Part shown: positions 34,207 to 43,635 of the stretch, piece after piece
Layout: each line of letters opens with the position of its first letter
Numbering within the stretch: position 1 is the stretch's first letter
Assembly: GCA_000720375.1 (NCBI GenBank)
Contig: JOAA01000007.1
Location: forward strand, 248,001-312,000
Direction of reading: 5' to 3'
Length of the DNA: 64,000 nucleotides
DNA from: Rhodococcus rhodnii
GTDB taxonomy: Bacteria; Actinomycetota; Actinomycetes; Mycobacteriales; Pseudonocardiaceae
Position numbers and translations under genes: made by a program
The notes under the pieces: generated by a model
Database searches by the model: none
What the model was told of the DNA's origin: nothing
The model's input: the letters and a program-made list of their open reading frames with translations, nothing else

Positions 34207-36852
34207 GCCGGGCGCCGCGGCGCTGAAGACGTAGTGGCCGGACGACAACCGGAGAACCGCCCCAGCAGGCGTCGGCTCGACGATGGGAGCTTCCGACTGA
34301 CCCGCTGCGCGTACGCTGTCCGGGTCCGACGTGGGAATCTCCAGCACGGCAGTGCTGCCCGGTGGAACTGTGACAGTCACGGTGATCCGGCCATCGGCGA
34401 GCGACCATCCACAAGCGACTCGTCCACGTACCGTCTCCTGCCACGCCCGCGCCCAAGTCAGCGTGCCACCAGGCAGCGGTCGCAACAGCAACTCGCTGTA
34501 CGCCACTGACTCCGGTGTCTGGTCGATGCCGGCGACTCGGCCGTAGAGCCAGTCGCCGACGCTGCCGAGGCTGTAGTGGTTGAAGGAGTTCATCGCGGCG
34601 GCCTGGAATCCGGCGTGCTCGGTCCAGCCGTCCCAGCGTTCCCAGATCGTCGTGGCGCCGTGCCGGATCGAATACCCCCACGACGGGAACTTCTCCTGTT
34701 GCAGCAACGCATACGCCAGATCAGCGCGGCCATGGCCGGCCAACACCGGGCACAGCAACGCGACACCCACAAACCCAGTGGTGAGCCGGTTGTCCCGCTT
34801 CTCGATGTCGGCGGCCAAGTGGTCCACCGCCGCCGGCACAAGTCGTTCCGGCAACAGACCGAACGCCAGCGCCAGCAGATAGCCGGTTTGGGTGCCACCT
34901 TCGACAGTGCCGTCGTCGGCGACGTACGACTCGATGAACGCGTTCCGGATCGCCGCGTACAGCGCCCTGTGCTCGGCCTCCGTGCGGCGTTGGCCCAGGA
35001 TCTCCGCGGCGTCCGCGACGATCTGGGCGCTGCGTGCGAAGTACGCCGTCGACAGGACGTCTCGTGGAGTGGTGGCGTCGACCTGCAGCCAGTCCCCGTA
35101 GGAGTTTCCGGTGCGATTCCGCCAGCGCAGGTCCGGGTTGTGCCGACGGATGTGTGCCACCCAGGCGACCATCGCGTCAAAACTGTCGCGCAGTACTCGC
35201 AGGTCGCCGTATGTGCGCCAGAGGTGCCATGGAATGATCACGCCCGCGTCGCCCCAGGCCGGTGCGGCTTCACGGTTCAACGCGACAACAGGTGCCACGT
35301 CATGGAAAGCGCCGTCGGCGTCCTGTCCGTCGATCACATCACGCATCCAGCGCGCGAAGAATGCCGAGACGTCGGCGTTACGGCTCGCCGTCGGTGCGAA
35401 GATCTGGGCGTCGGCGAGCCAGCCCAGGCGTTCGTCGCGTTGCGGGCAGTCCGTCGGCACCGCCACGAAGTTGCCGCGTTGCCCCCAGGTTATGTTGGCG
35501 TGCAACTGGTTGACCATCTCGTCGGAGCACTCGAAGTGCCCAGCCCGCGGTGTGTCGTTGTGCAGCACACGGGCTACGACGTCGGCTGGGGACAACTCGC
35601 CCGGATAGTTGTCGATCTCCACGTACCGGAAGCCGTGGAAGGTGAACCGGGGCTCGAAGATCTCGGTCGTCCCGCCGCCGGTGGTGTACACGTCAACGGC
35701 CTTGGCGCGCCGCAGGTTGTCCACGTACAGCTCGCCGTCATTGAGGATCTCCGCGTGGCGCAGGACAATCCGCCGGCCCGCGGCGGCATCCCGGACCGCC
35801 AGCCGCACTCGGCCGACCAGGTTCTGTCCGAAGTCGACAATGAATCGGCCGAGGCCTCGTCGGTGGACGCTGACCGCCACAAGGTCGCGTGTCACGCGGA
35901 TCGGCTCGTCGGGTTCGGCGACCAGTGGCCCTGGGTCGGTGTCGAGCACGGCGACCGGCTGGAATCCGGTTGCTGCCGTGGACGCGTCGACGTGTTCCCC
36001 CATCAGCAGGTCGGCGAACCGGATGGGGCCGGGCTGTTCGGTCCAGTCCGCGTCGGTGGCCACGACTTGCCGGGACCCGTCGGCGAAGTCGACCACCAGC
36101 TGGGCAAGGAACGACGGGCGGTCGCCGTAGTGCTGCGCGGGACGGCGCTCGTCGAAGCCGACGTACCCGCTCCACCAGCCGTCGGCGACGATCGCGCCGA
36201 GCACATTGCTTCCCTGGCGCAGCAACGACGTGACGTCGTAGGTCTGGTACTGCAACCGGTGATGATATTCCGTCCAGCCCGGTGCCAGTTCGATATCGCC
36301 GACGCGCGAGCCGTTGAGCTGCGGTTCGTAGACACCGCGTGCGGTGGCGTACAGCCGTGCCCTGACCGGCTCTTGGTCCAGATGGAACTCGCGACGCAGA
36401 TACAGCGGTGGTTCGCCGTGCAGGACGTGATCCTCGCTCGGCGGGTCGACGAGCGGTGCGGTGTGCGGGTCGCGGCCCACCCACACCGCGGTCCAGTCCG
36501 AACGATGCAGCAGGCCGGTTTCGAACCAGCTCGTGGCGGATCCACTCAGGTCGCCGATTTCGTCCCATACCTCGACCCGCCAGTGGTATCGCGTGGCCGA
36601 CTGCAGAACGCCGTCTTCCCATGGCACAAGCAGTCCTTCGCCGGACTCTCGCCTGCCGCTGTCCCACACCAGGCGAGCGGGATCGTCAAGGTCGGTCCGG
36701 CGCAGCGCGGCGGTGATCCGATACGCGCTCTGCGCGGCTCCCGGCCGGTCACTCGAGAGTTTCCAGGACAGCCGGGGCCGTGGTTCGTCGAGTCCGAGCG
36801 GCTTGTGGCGTTGCTCGGTCGTCAGTCCGTACGGGTGCAATGCGTCTGTCAT
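34201..36852 (-). CDS. Cytoplasmic alpha-L-rhamnosidase, GH78
   Basis: 883 residues without a signal peptide. It has the N-terminal GH78 beta-domain (HKPLGLDEPRPRLSWKLSSDRPGAAQSAYRI), a carbohydrate-binding-like region and an (alpha/alpha)6 barrel with the canonical family motif DCPQRDERLGWLADAQ, which lies next to the catalytic acid. The C-terminal sandwich ends near SSGHYVFSAAAPGT. It should cleave imported rhamnosides inside the cell, complementing the secreted paralogue at 29400. The ATG overlaps the permease stop (ATGA), placing it third in the LacI-1 operon. Confidence 0.92.
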   Translation of the reverse strand: MTDALHPYGLTTEQRHKPLGLDEPRPRLSWKLSSDRPGAAQSAYRITAALRRTDLDDPARLVWDSGRRESGEGLLVPWEDGVLQSATRYHWRVEVWDEIGDLSGSATSWFETGLLHRSDWTAVWVGRDPHTAPLVDPPSEDHVLHGEPPLYLRREFHLDQEPVRARLYATARGVYEPQLNGSRVGDIELAPGWTEYHHRLQYQTYDVTSLLRQGSNVLGAIVADGWWSGYVGFDERRPAQHYGDRPSFLAQLVVDFADGSRQVVATDADWTEQPGPIRFADLLMGEHVDASTAATGFQPVAVLDTDPGPLVAEPDEPIRVTRDLVAVSVHRRGLGRFIVDFGQNLVGRVRLAVRDAAAGRRIVLRHAEILNDGELYVDNLRRAKAVDVYTTGGGTTEIFEPRFTFHGFRYVEIDNYPGELSPADVVARVLHNDTPRAGHFECSDEMVNQLHANITWGQRGNFVAVPTDCPQRDERLGWLADAQIFAPTASRNADVSAFFARWMRDVIDGQDADGAFHDVAPVVALNREAAPAWGDAGVIIPWHLWRTYGDLRVLRDSFDAMVAWVAHIRRHNPDLRWRNRTGNSYGDWLQVDATTPRDVLSTAYFARSAQIVADAAEILGQRRTEAEHRALYAAIRNAFIESYVADDGTVEGGTQTGYLLALAFGLLPERLVPAAVDHLAADIEKRDNRLTTGFVGVALLCPVLAGHGRADLAYALLQQEKFPSWGYSIRHGATTIWERWDGWTEHAGFQAAAMNSFNHYSLGSVGDWLYGRVAGIDQTPESVAYSELLLRPLPGGTLTWARAWQETVRGRVACGWSLADGRITVTVTVPPGSTAVLEIPTSDPDSVRAAGQSEAPIVEPTPAGAVLRLSSGHYVFSAAAPGT

Positions 36853-37670
36853 CCCCGAAGTCCTCCGGCGAAACCGTTGATGATGCTGCGCTGCAGTACG
36901 AAGTAGACGATCAGGATCGGGATGATGCTGATCACCAGCGCGGCGAAGATGAGGTTCCAGTCCGTGACGAACTGGCCGACGAATCCGGCCAGCGCGACCG
37001 GCATGGTCTGCTGGGTGCTGCCGCTGAGGTACAGCAGCGGGGTGAAGAAGTCGTTCCACACCGCGATCGCGTTGAGCACCAACGCGGTCACGGTGACCGG
37101 CTTGAGCATCGGGAACACCACGTACCGGAAGCCCTGCAGCGGACTACAGCCGTCGATCATCGCCGCGTCCTCGAAGTCACGGGGCAGCGCACGCAGGAAT
37201 CCGACGTAGAGGAACGTGGTGAACGGCACCTGAAGACCGGAGTAGAACAGGATCAGCCCCACCGGGCTGCCGAGCAGGCCGAGGTCGCGCATCGTCTGGT
37301 AGAGCGGCAGGGCGGCGAGCTGGAACGGCAGGATCAGCCCGAGCATGATCAGCAGGAACATCCCGCGTGACCAGCGCGCGGTGGCGCGGGCCAATGGATA
37401 CGCCGCGAGGGCTGAGACAGCCAGCACGATCACGACGCTGCCCGCGGTCACGATCACGCTGTTGATCAGCGCACCACCCAGCGCGCCCTGCTGCCACGCC
37501 TGCGTGAAATTGTCCAAAGTGGGCGATGTGGTCGGCGCGAGCGGTGACGAGGTGTCCGACGGTGCCCGGATGGCCAGGTTGACCAGGACGTACACCGGGA
37601 AGCCGACCACCAGTGCGACGGCGAGCATCACCAGTTCCAGCCCGAACGTACGCCAGCGGTAACGGTTCAC
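36849..37670 (-). CDS. Carbohydrate ABC transporter permease (MalG type)
   Basis: 273 residues with six membrane helices and the permease EAA loop (EDAAMIDGCSPLQGFRYVVFPMLKP), which contacts the ATPase. It starts at GTG 37670 overlapping the partner permease stop (GTGA). The pair would import a rhamnose-containing sugar delivered by the binding protein at 32535. No ATPase gene is present, which is usual in actinobacteria where MsiK serves several importers. Confidence 0.92.
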   Translation of the reverse strand: MNRYRWRTFGLELVMLAVALVVGFPVYVLVNLAIRAPSDTSSPLAPTTSPTLDNFTQAWQQGALGGALINSVIVTAGSVVIVLAVSALAAYPLARATARWSRGMFLLIMLGLILPFQLAALPLYQTMRDLGLLGSPVGLILFYSGLQVPFTTFLYVGFLRALPRDFEDAAMIDGCSPLQGFRYVVFPMLKPVTVTALVLNAIAVWNDFFTPLLYLSGSTQQTMPVALAGFVGQFVTDWNLIFAALVISIIPILIVYFVLQRSIINGFAGGLRG

Positions 37671-38617
37671 GACGCTGCCCTTTCGTTGCGGGCCAGGAAG
37701 AAGTACTGCCCGGTGGAGGCAAGCGCCACGATGATCGTGAGGACGACCGCGAGCGCGATGCTGTAGCCGAACTCGCCCAACGTGAAGGCGTCCTTGTAGA
37801 TCAGTGTCGACAGCGTGTCGGTGGCGTGGCCGGGCCCGCCGCCGGTCAACGCGTAGACCTGGTCGAACAGCTTGATGCCGCCGATGATCGACAGCATCAG
37901 GTTGATCGTGAACGCGGGCGCCAGCAACGGCCGGGTGACCGACCAGAACCGCCGTACCGGACCGGCGCCGTCGATCGCCGCGGCCTCGTAGATCTCCTTG
38001 GGCACCGACTGCAGCCCGGCCAGGAAGATCACCATGGAGTAGCCGCCGAACTGCCACACGATCACGGCCACGACCGACCAGAGGGCCAGCTGCGGATCGC
38101 CCAGCCAGTCCTGCCGCCAGGACTCCAGCCCGACCGCGCCAAGCAGGCTGTTGACCGCACCGTCCGGACCGAGCAGGTTGCGCCACAGGTAGGCGGTCAC
38201 GATCGGAGTGACCACCGCGGGAGCGAACAGGAACACCCGCAACACGTTGCGGGACTTGATGATCGAGTTCACGCCGAGTGCCAGCAACAACCCGAAGCCG
38301 TTCTGGATCACCGTGATCGCCACCGCGATCACCAGCGTGTGCCAGATCGCCTGCACCGCGGCGGGATCATCGACCATGTCGACGAAGTTGCCCAGCCCGA
38401 CAAAGGCGAATTCCGGGTCGAGGCCGTCCCAGTCCGTGAAGGCGTAGTACAGGCCACGGGCGCTGGGCACCAGAACGACGAAGGTGAACAGCAGCATCGC
38501 AGGCAGCGCGAACCACCAGGGCGGAGCCGGGCGACGGCGGCGCGGCCGGGTGGGTGCGTCGCGGCTGGGTCCGGCCACGACCGGCTCCACGAACTGGTCA
38601 TTCGGGGCGACTGTCAT
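37667..38617 (-). CDS. Carbohydrate ABC transporter permease (MalF type)
   Basis: 316 residues. A basic, proline-rich N-terminus is followed by six membrane helices, with the EAA loop YEAAAIDGAGPVRRFWSVTRPLLAP. First gene of the rhamnoside operon, starting at ATG 38617 about 20 bases from a TGAAACGTTTCA operator. Partner of the MalG-type permease, whose start overlaps its stop. Confidence 0.92.
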   Translation of the reverse strand: MTVAPNDQFVEPVVAGPSRDAPTRPRRRRPAPPWWFALPAMLLFTFVVLVPSARGLYYAFTDWDGLDPEFAFVGLGNFVDMVDDPAAVQAIWHTLVIAVAITVIQNGFGLLLALGVNSIIKSRNVLRVFLFAPAVVTPIVTAYLWRNLLGPDGAVNSLLGAVGLESWRQDWLGDPQLALWSVVAVIVWQFGGYSMVIFLAGLQSVPKEIYEAAAIDGAGPVRRFWSVTRPLLAPAFTINLMLSIIGGIKLFDQVYALTGGGPGHATDTLSTLIYKDAFTLGEFGYSIALAVVLTIIVALASTGQYFFLARNERAAS

Positions 38618-38630
38618 CGGCGCCTCTCAC

Positions 38631-38642
38631 TGAAACGTTTCA
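38631..38642. promoter_or_regulatory. LacI-type operator O1
   Basis: TGAAACGTTTCA, a perfect 12-bp palindrome with the central CG typical of LacI/GalR operators, located 14 bases before the permease start where a bound repressor would block the rhamnoside operon. Confidence 0.65.
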
Positions 38643-38676
38643 TTACCCGATCCGGCGCAACCACCGCCGTGGAGTG

Positions 38677-38690
38677 GGTAACGTTTCCCA
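38677..38690. promoter_or_regulatory. LacI-type operator O2
   Basis: GGGTAACGTTTCCC, sharing the AACGTT core with O1, in the middle of the divergent region between the permease operon and lacI-1. Confidence 0.45.
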
Positions 38691-38752
38691 AAGGGTGCGG
38701 TAGACCATAGGAGCCGCTTTGACGAGGCGTCAAGAGCTGTGCCTATTCTGGG

Positions 38753-38766
38753 TGAGAAACGTTGCC
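38753..38766. promoter_or_regulatory. LacI-type operator O3
   Basis: TGAGAAACGTTGCC, with the same AACGTT core, about 25 bases before the lacI-1 start. It is suited to autoregulation and possibly to looping with O1. Confidence 0.45.
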
Positions 38767-38788
38767 CGCACCCGATGGAGGACACCGG

Positions 38789-39826
38789 ATGGCGTCGCCC
38801 CCTCGCCGGATCACCATCGTTGACGTCGCGAAACACGCTCAGGTGTCCACCACCGCCGTGTCCAAGGTGCTGCGCAACGCCTACGGCGCCAGCCCCGCGA
38901 TGCGGGAGAAGGTGCAGCAGGCGATCGCCGAGCTGGGCTACCGGCCGCGCGCGGCGGCAAGGGGCATGCGCGGCCAGACGTACACCATCGGCGTGATGCT
39001 GCCCGACATCCGCAACCCGTTCTTCCCCGAGATCCTCGACGGGATCAGCGAACGGCTGCGCGGTACCGACTACCACGTCCTGCTCGGCCCCGGCGGCTGC
39101 GACGACGAGGAAGCGGAAACCGAAGTCACCGACGCGATGATCGACCGGGGCATGGACGGCCTGATCCTCGTCGCCCCGGTCTCACCACGAGCACGTCTCG
39201 AGCACATCGCCGGGATCGTGCCGACTGTGGTCGTCGGACGCCATGGCCACTCCGCCCGGTACGACACAGTCGTCGACGACGACATCGCGGGCGCCGAACT
39301 CGTCGTCAACCATCTCGCCGACCTCGGGCACCGGCGGATCGCCCACATCGACCACCTCGAGACCGACCCCGACCGCCTGGCGGAAATGCCCAACGCGATC
39401 CGCTCGGACGGCTACCGGCAGGCCATGCGAGCGCGTGGCCTCGTGGACGAGATCGACGTCGTCTCCACGTCCTACACCCAGGAGGGCGGCTACCTCGGCG
39501 CGCAGAAACTGCTCGCCCGGCCCGTGCTTCCCACCGCCATCTTCGCCGGCGCGGACATCGTCGCCATGGGTGTCCTGCACGCGCTCGCCGAGGCCGGTTT
39601 CTCCGTCCCGGACGACATCTCCGTGGCCGGCTACGACAACACCACCTTCGCCGCCCTCGGTCTGATCTCACTCACCAGCGTCGATCAGGCCGGCAGGCAG
39701 ATCGGCAGCAACGCCGCACGGCTGTTGCTGGACCGGATCGCCGACCGGCAGACGCCAGCAGCGCACGTCAAACTCTCCCCCACTCTCATCGCACGCAGCA
39801 CCACCGCTCCGCCCACGGTGACGTGA
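38789..39826 (+). CDS. LacI family transcriptional regulator (rhamnoside locus)
   Basis: 345 residues. The LacI helix-turn-helix is TIVDVAKHAQVSTTAVSKVLRN, followed by a hinge (LGYRPRAAARGMRG) and a periplasmic-binding-protein-like sensor domain (TIGVMLPDIRNPFFPEILDGI; AIFAGADIVAMGVLHALAEAG). It starts at ATG 38789 after GGAGGA. It is divergent from the permease-GH78 operon, and three AACGTT-core sites lie between them, so it very probably represses that operon until a rhamnose-related sugar binds. Confidence 0.92.
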   Translation: MASPPRRITIVDVAKHAQVSTTAVSKVLRNAYGASPAMREKVQQAIAELGYRPRAAARGMRGQTYTIGVMLPDIRNPFFPEILDGISERLRGTDYHVLLGPGGCDDEEAETEVTDAMIDRGMDGLILVAPVSPRARLEHIAGIVPTVVVGRHGHSARYDTVVDDDIAGAELVVNHLADLGHRRIAHIDHLETDPDRLAEMPNAIRSDGYRQAMRARGLVDEIDVVSTSYTQEGGYLGAQKLLARPVLPTAIFAGADIVAMGVLHALAEAGFSVPDDISVAGYDNTTFAALGLISLTSVDQAGRQIGSNAARLLLDRIADRQTPAAHVKLSPTLIARSTTAPPTVT

Positions 39827-39829
39827 CGA

Positions 39830-42037
39830 TCAGAGCAAGGCTTCAGCGGTGATGGGCAGTTCGCGAACGCGGCGACCGGTGGCGTGGAAGACCGCGTTGG
39901 TGACAGCGGGCGCGACGCCGACCTGGACGACCTCGCCCAGCCCTTTCACACCGAGCGGATCGGCTTCGGGATCGTTGCCGTGCAGGTAAATGGCGCGTAG
40001 GTCGGGAATGTCGGCATTGACCGGGACGAGGTAATCCGCGAGATTGGCGTTGACGATACGACCGTCGCGGTGGTCGGTGACGGTGTGTTCGAGCAGGGCG
40101 GTACCGATACCGCCGACCATGCCGCCCAGGGCCTGACTGTCGGCGAGTTTCGGATTGATGATGCGCCCGGCGTCGTAGACACCGAGCATTCGCCGCACCC
40201 GGACCATCCCGAGCCGGGCGTCCACGGCGACCTCAGCGAACACGGCACCATAGGCGTACATCGAGAACCGGTCCTGCTCGGGCGGAGTGTAGGAGCCGAT
40301 CACCTCGATGTGCGGGCGGTTGTTACGCGTCAAGAGTTGTTGGTAGGTCTCACCGCGGGCGGGATTGTTCCGCACGTGCATCCGTCCATTTCGGACGACC
40401 ACGTCGTCGGTGCTGACCCCGTGCAGCGGCGAGTTCGGGTCGTTGACGGCAAGGGCGATGGCTTGGCGCCGGACCTTGTCGCTGGCGTCCTGCACAGCAG
40501 AGCCGACACTCGCCATGGTCATGGACCCGCCGTGCGGCGGGGTGGGTGGCATGAGCGAGTCACCGAGCCTGAATTCCACTGTGGTCATGGTGAGGCCGAG
40601 TGCGTCGGCGGCGACCTGGGTCATCGAGGTGTATGTCCCAGGCCCCATGTCGCTGCTCGCGGACTGGACCAGCGCGGTGCCGTCGGCACGGAGCCGGGTG
40701 TGTGCCTGGGCGGTGGCGCGTGCCGTGTCATAGACGGCCGCTGCCATGCCCGTGCCGATCAGCCAGTCACCGTCCCGTGTGGAGCGTGGCCTGGGGTTCC
40801 GGCGGTGCCAGCCGAACTCACGGGCTCCGACGGCGTAGCACTCCCGCAACCGGCGAGTGGAGAACGGCAGCCCGGTGGACTCGTCGTTGGCGGGTTCGTT
40901 GCGGAGGCGCAGCTCGATCGGGTCGACGCCCAGTTCGTAGGACAGTTCGTCCATTGCGGACTCGATGATGTACGCGCCGCTGACATAGCCGGGGCCACGC
41001 ATCCAGATCGGCGTGTTCACGTCCAGCGGCACCGTCGAGTACGCCTGCCGGACATTGTCCATGCTGTACAGCATCTGGCCAGGCATCATCACGGCCTCGG
41101 TGAACTTCTCGTAGCTGGACGTCTCGGCCTTGATGTCATGGACCATCGCGGCCAGGCGCCCGCGCCGGTCGCTGCCCACCCGCAGGTGGTAGGTGTACGC
41201 GGGCCGGAAACCGGTGCCGAAGTACAACTGACGGCGAGACAGCACGAGCTTCACCGGCTGACCGGTCACGCGAGCGGCGACGGCCGCGACAGTGACATGC
41301 GGCCAAGCCCGCAGGCCGCTGCCGAACCCGCCACCGACGAACGGCGAGATGACGCGCACCGCGTCCTGCGGGATGCCGAACACCGCAGCGAGCTCCTGCT
41401 GCGTACCGCCGACCACCCACTGCGTCTTGTCCCATAGGGTCAGCCGATTGCCGTCCCAGCGGGCGATGGTGGCGTGCGGTTCCATCGGATTGTGGTGGTT
41501 GCGGGCGAGCTTGTAGGTCATCTCCAGCCGAACCGGCGCAGAGGTCCACGCACTGTCAGCATTGCCGCGGGCATAGGTCGAGGGCGCGTCGGCGAGGGCT
41601 TTGGTGAGGTCGGTCGATGGCCGTTCGGCGTCATAGCGGACCTCGACCAGGCTCGCGGCGTGCCGTGCGGCCTCCAACGTCTCGGCCACCACGACCGCGA
41701 CTGGCTGTCCGAAGAACCGCACCCGGTCATCCTGGAAGACCCGCAGGCGGGTACCAGGCGGATTGTTCGACCCGGAATTGTCCAAATAGGGCAGTCGAGA
41801 TGCGTTCAGGTGGCTGATTACCGCCAGCACACCAGGTTGGGCGAGCGCAGCCCGGGACTCGACTGCGGTAACACGCCCGCGCCCGATGGTGCTGTCCACC
41901 ACGGCCGCATATTTGACGTTGCTGACACCGTCCTCAGCGCCATGGTCCGCGGCATACGTGGCGTGCCCGGTCACTTTCAGGCGTCCATCCACACGGGACT
42001 GGCCGACACCTGCTGCTGACTGCGGCTGCAGGCTCAC
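39830..42037 (-). CDS. Aldehyde oxidoreductase molybdenum-binding subunit (PaoC/YagR-like)
   Basis: 735 residues of the xanthine oxidase family large subunit: substrate-domain opening RVDGRLKVTGHATYAADH, molybdopterin-contact segments (VGGGFGSGLRAWPHV; MRGPGYVSGAYIIESAMDELSYELGVDPIELRLRN) and the catalytic Glu in GVKGLGEVVQVGVAPAVTNA near the C-terminus. It would oxidise aldehydes to acids with water as oxygen source. GTG 42037 overlaps the FAD-subunit stop (GTGA). It forms a three-subunit enzyme with the two genes upstream. No XdhC/MocA-like maturation gene is adjacent. Confidence 0.9.
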   Translation of the reverse strand: MSLQPQSAAGVGQSRVDGRLKVTGHATYAADHGAEDGVSNVKYAAVVDSTIGRGRVTAVESRAALAQPGVLAVISHLNASRLPYLDNSGSNNPPGTRLRVFQDDRVRFFGQPVAVVVAETLEAARHAASLVEVRYDAERPSTDLTKALADAPSTYARGNADSAWTSAPVRLEMTYKLARNHHNPMEPHATIARWDGNRLTLWDKTQWVVGGTQQELAAVFGIPQDAVRVISPFVGGGFGSGLRAWPHVTVAAVAARVTGQPVKLVLSRRQLYFGTGFRPAYTYHLRVGSDRRGRLAAMVHDIKAETSSYEKFTEAVMMPGQMLYSMDNVRQAYSTVPLDVNTPIWMRGPGYVSGAYIIESAMDELSYELGVDPIELRLRNEPANDESTGLPFSTRRLRECYAVGAREFGWHRRNPRPRSTRDGDWLIGTGMAAAVYDTARATAQAHTRLRADGTALVQSASSDMGPGTYTSMTQVAADALGLTMTTVEFRLGDSLMPPTPPHGGSMTMASVGSAVQDASDKVRRQAIALAVNDPNSPLHGVSTDDVVVRNGRMHVRNNPARGETYQQLLTRNNRPHIEVIGSYTPPEQDRFSMYAYGAVFAEVAVDARLGMVRVRRMLGVYDAGRIINPKLADSQALGGMVGGIGTALLEHTVTDHRDGRIVNANLADYLVPVNADIPDLRAIYLHGNDPEADPLGVKGLGEVVQVGVAPAVTNAVFHATGRRVRELPITAEALL

Positions 42038-43014
42038 CTGGCACCTCCCACGACACGCAGCTGGCGTTCGACCGTGCGCTTCAGCAACTCGATTTTGAAC
42101 TCGTTGTGCGCCAGCGGCTTGGCACCATCTGCCGCCCCGGCCGCGGCGTCCGTCCACAGCCGCTCCGACGGGCGTTTGCCGAGCAGCTGCTGTTCCACAG
42201 TGGACAATTTCCAGGGGACTGTGCCGACACCGCCAGCGGCGACTTTGGCCGCGCGAATCACGCCGCCTTGAATATACAGGGCAACAGCGGCGGAGGTCAG
42301 GGCGAACTCGTAGCTCTGCCGGTCCCGCACCTTCAGATATCCCGATCGCAACGGGCGCGGGTGGGCCGGAATCTCGACCGCGGTGATCAGCTCACCGGCC
42401 CGTATCGCCTGCTCCTTGTCGGGCGTGTTTCCTGGCTGTAGCAGGAAATCAGCGAAGGCCACTTGACGTTCTCCGTCCGGCCCTAGGAGATGCACGGTCG
42501 CTTCCAGTGCGGCGAAGGCCACGGCGACATCTGAGGGGTGCGTGGCCACACACGCCTCGGACGTGCCGAGGATCGCGTGACTCCGATTGAACCCCTCCCG
42601 TGCCGCGCACCCCGAAGCAGGGACACGCTTGTTGCACGCGGCCGCGACATCGCGGAAGTAGGTGCAGCGGGTGCGCTGCATGATGTTGCCGCCGATCGTG
42701 GCCATGTTCCGCAATTGCGCCGACGCACTGAGCTCCAACGCCTGGGCGATCACCGGGTACGCAGTGCGGACCGTCCGATCCGCCGCCGCATCGGACATCC
42801 GCACAAGCGCACCGATGCGCACACCGCCCTGCGAGGTAGTGGTGATCTCCCGTAACGGGAGTCTGCTGATGTCGACCAGCACGTCAGGACGTTCCACGGT
42901 CTCGCGCATCAGATCGACCAGCGTCGTACCGCCCGCGATGAAACGACCGCCCCGCTGCCCCGCCGAGACAGCTTCCCGAACAGTGCCGACTTTGCTGTAG
43001 GAGAAGGGAAACAT
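42034..43014 (-). CDS. Aldehyde oxidoreductase FAD-binding subunit (PaoB/YagS-like)
   Basis: 326 residues of the CO dehydrogenase flavoprotein type: FIAGGTTLVDLMRETVERPDVLVDI binds FAD pyrophosphate and SAQLRNMATIGGNIMQRT is the second family signature. A Cys-rich insertion (CTYFRDVAAACNKRVPASGC, with another Cys in TSEACVATH) matches the extra [4Fe-4S] site known in the PaoB/YagS branch. It would pass electrons between the 2Fe-2S subunit and FAD. Confidence 0.9.
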   Translation of the reverse strand: MFPFSYSKVGTVREAVSAGQRGGRFIAGGTTLVDLMRETVERPDVLVDISRLPLREITTTSQGGVRIGALVRMSDAAADRTVRTAYPVIAQALELSASAQLRNMATIGGNIMQRTRCTYFRDVAAACNKRVPASGCAAREGFNRSHAILGTSEACVATHPSDVAVAFAALEATVHLLGPDGERQVAFADFLLQPGNTPDKEQAIRAGELITAVEIPAHPRPLRSGYLKVRDRQSYEFALTSAAVALYIQGGVIRAAKVAAGGVGTVPWKLSTVEQQLLGKRPSERLWTDAAAGAADGAKPLAHNEFKIELLKRTVERQLRVVGGAR

Positions 43015-43020
43015 CGCGCC

Positions 43021-43629
43021 TCACTTCCCGTGCGCGGTCTGCTGGACCGCCTTGACGATCTTCACGTAACACCCGCAGCGGCAGATGTTCCCGCTCATCC
43101 ATTCCCGGATCTCCGCCGGCGAGCCGGTATGACCCTCGCGGATGCAGCCGACGCCCGACATGATCTGACCAGGCGTGCAGAATCCACATTGGAACGCGTC
43201 CTGCTCGATGAACGCTTCTTGCAACGGATGCAGATCCTCGCCCCGCGCGAGGCCTTCGATCGTGGTGACCTCGGTGCCGCCAAGACGGACTGCGAGGGTC
43301 AAGCATCCGTTCACCCGCTGGCCGTCGACCAGTACCGTGCACGCGCCGCACGCGCCCGCATCGCAGCCCTTCTTGGTGCCGGTCAACGCGAAGTGCTCAC
43401 GCAACAGGTCCAACAGGGACGTCCGGTTGTCCACAGTGACCGTCCGTCTGATCCCGTTGACTGTCAACGAGACCTGGCTGCTCGTCCCATCGGCGGCCAC
43501 CTCGGCCGCGGCCGCCGGTCCGGCGGCGAGCAGGGACGATCCAGCCACCACGCCACCGGTCGCCGCGATGAACGTGCGCCGGGGCAGTTCGGTCGGCATT
43601 CGCTCCACCACATCACTCCAGTCAGTCAT
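43021..43629 (-). CDS. Aldehyde oxidoreductase 2Fe-2S subunit with Tat signal (PaoA/YagT-like)
   Basis: 202 residues. A twin-arginine signal (LPRRTFIAATGGVVAGSSLLAAGPAAA) implies export of the assembled complex, as in the periplasmic Pao enzyme of E. coli. A plant-type ferredoxin domain (CDAGACGACTVLVDGQRVNGC) and a C-terminal helical 2Fe-2S domain (CGFCTPGQIMSGVGC...CRCGCY) follow. It is the first gene of the three-subunit operon, with the alcohol dehydrogenase gene just upstream on the same strand. Confidence 0.92.
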   Translation of the reverse strand: MTDWSDVVERMPTELPRRTFIAATGGVVAGSSLLAAGPAAAAEVAADGTSSQVSLTVNGIRRTVTVDNRTSLLDLLREHFALTGTKKGCDAGACGACTVLVDGQRVNGCLTLAVRLGGTEVTTIEGLARGEDLHPLQEAFIEQDAFQCGFCTPGQIMSGVGCIREGHTGSPAEIREWMSGNICRCGCYVKIVKAVQQTAHGK

Positions 43630-43635
43630 GCACTG

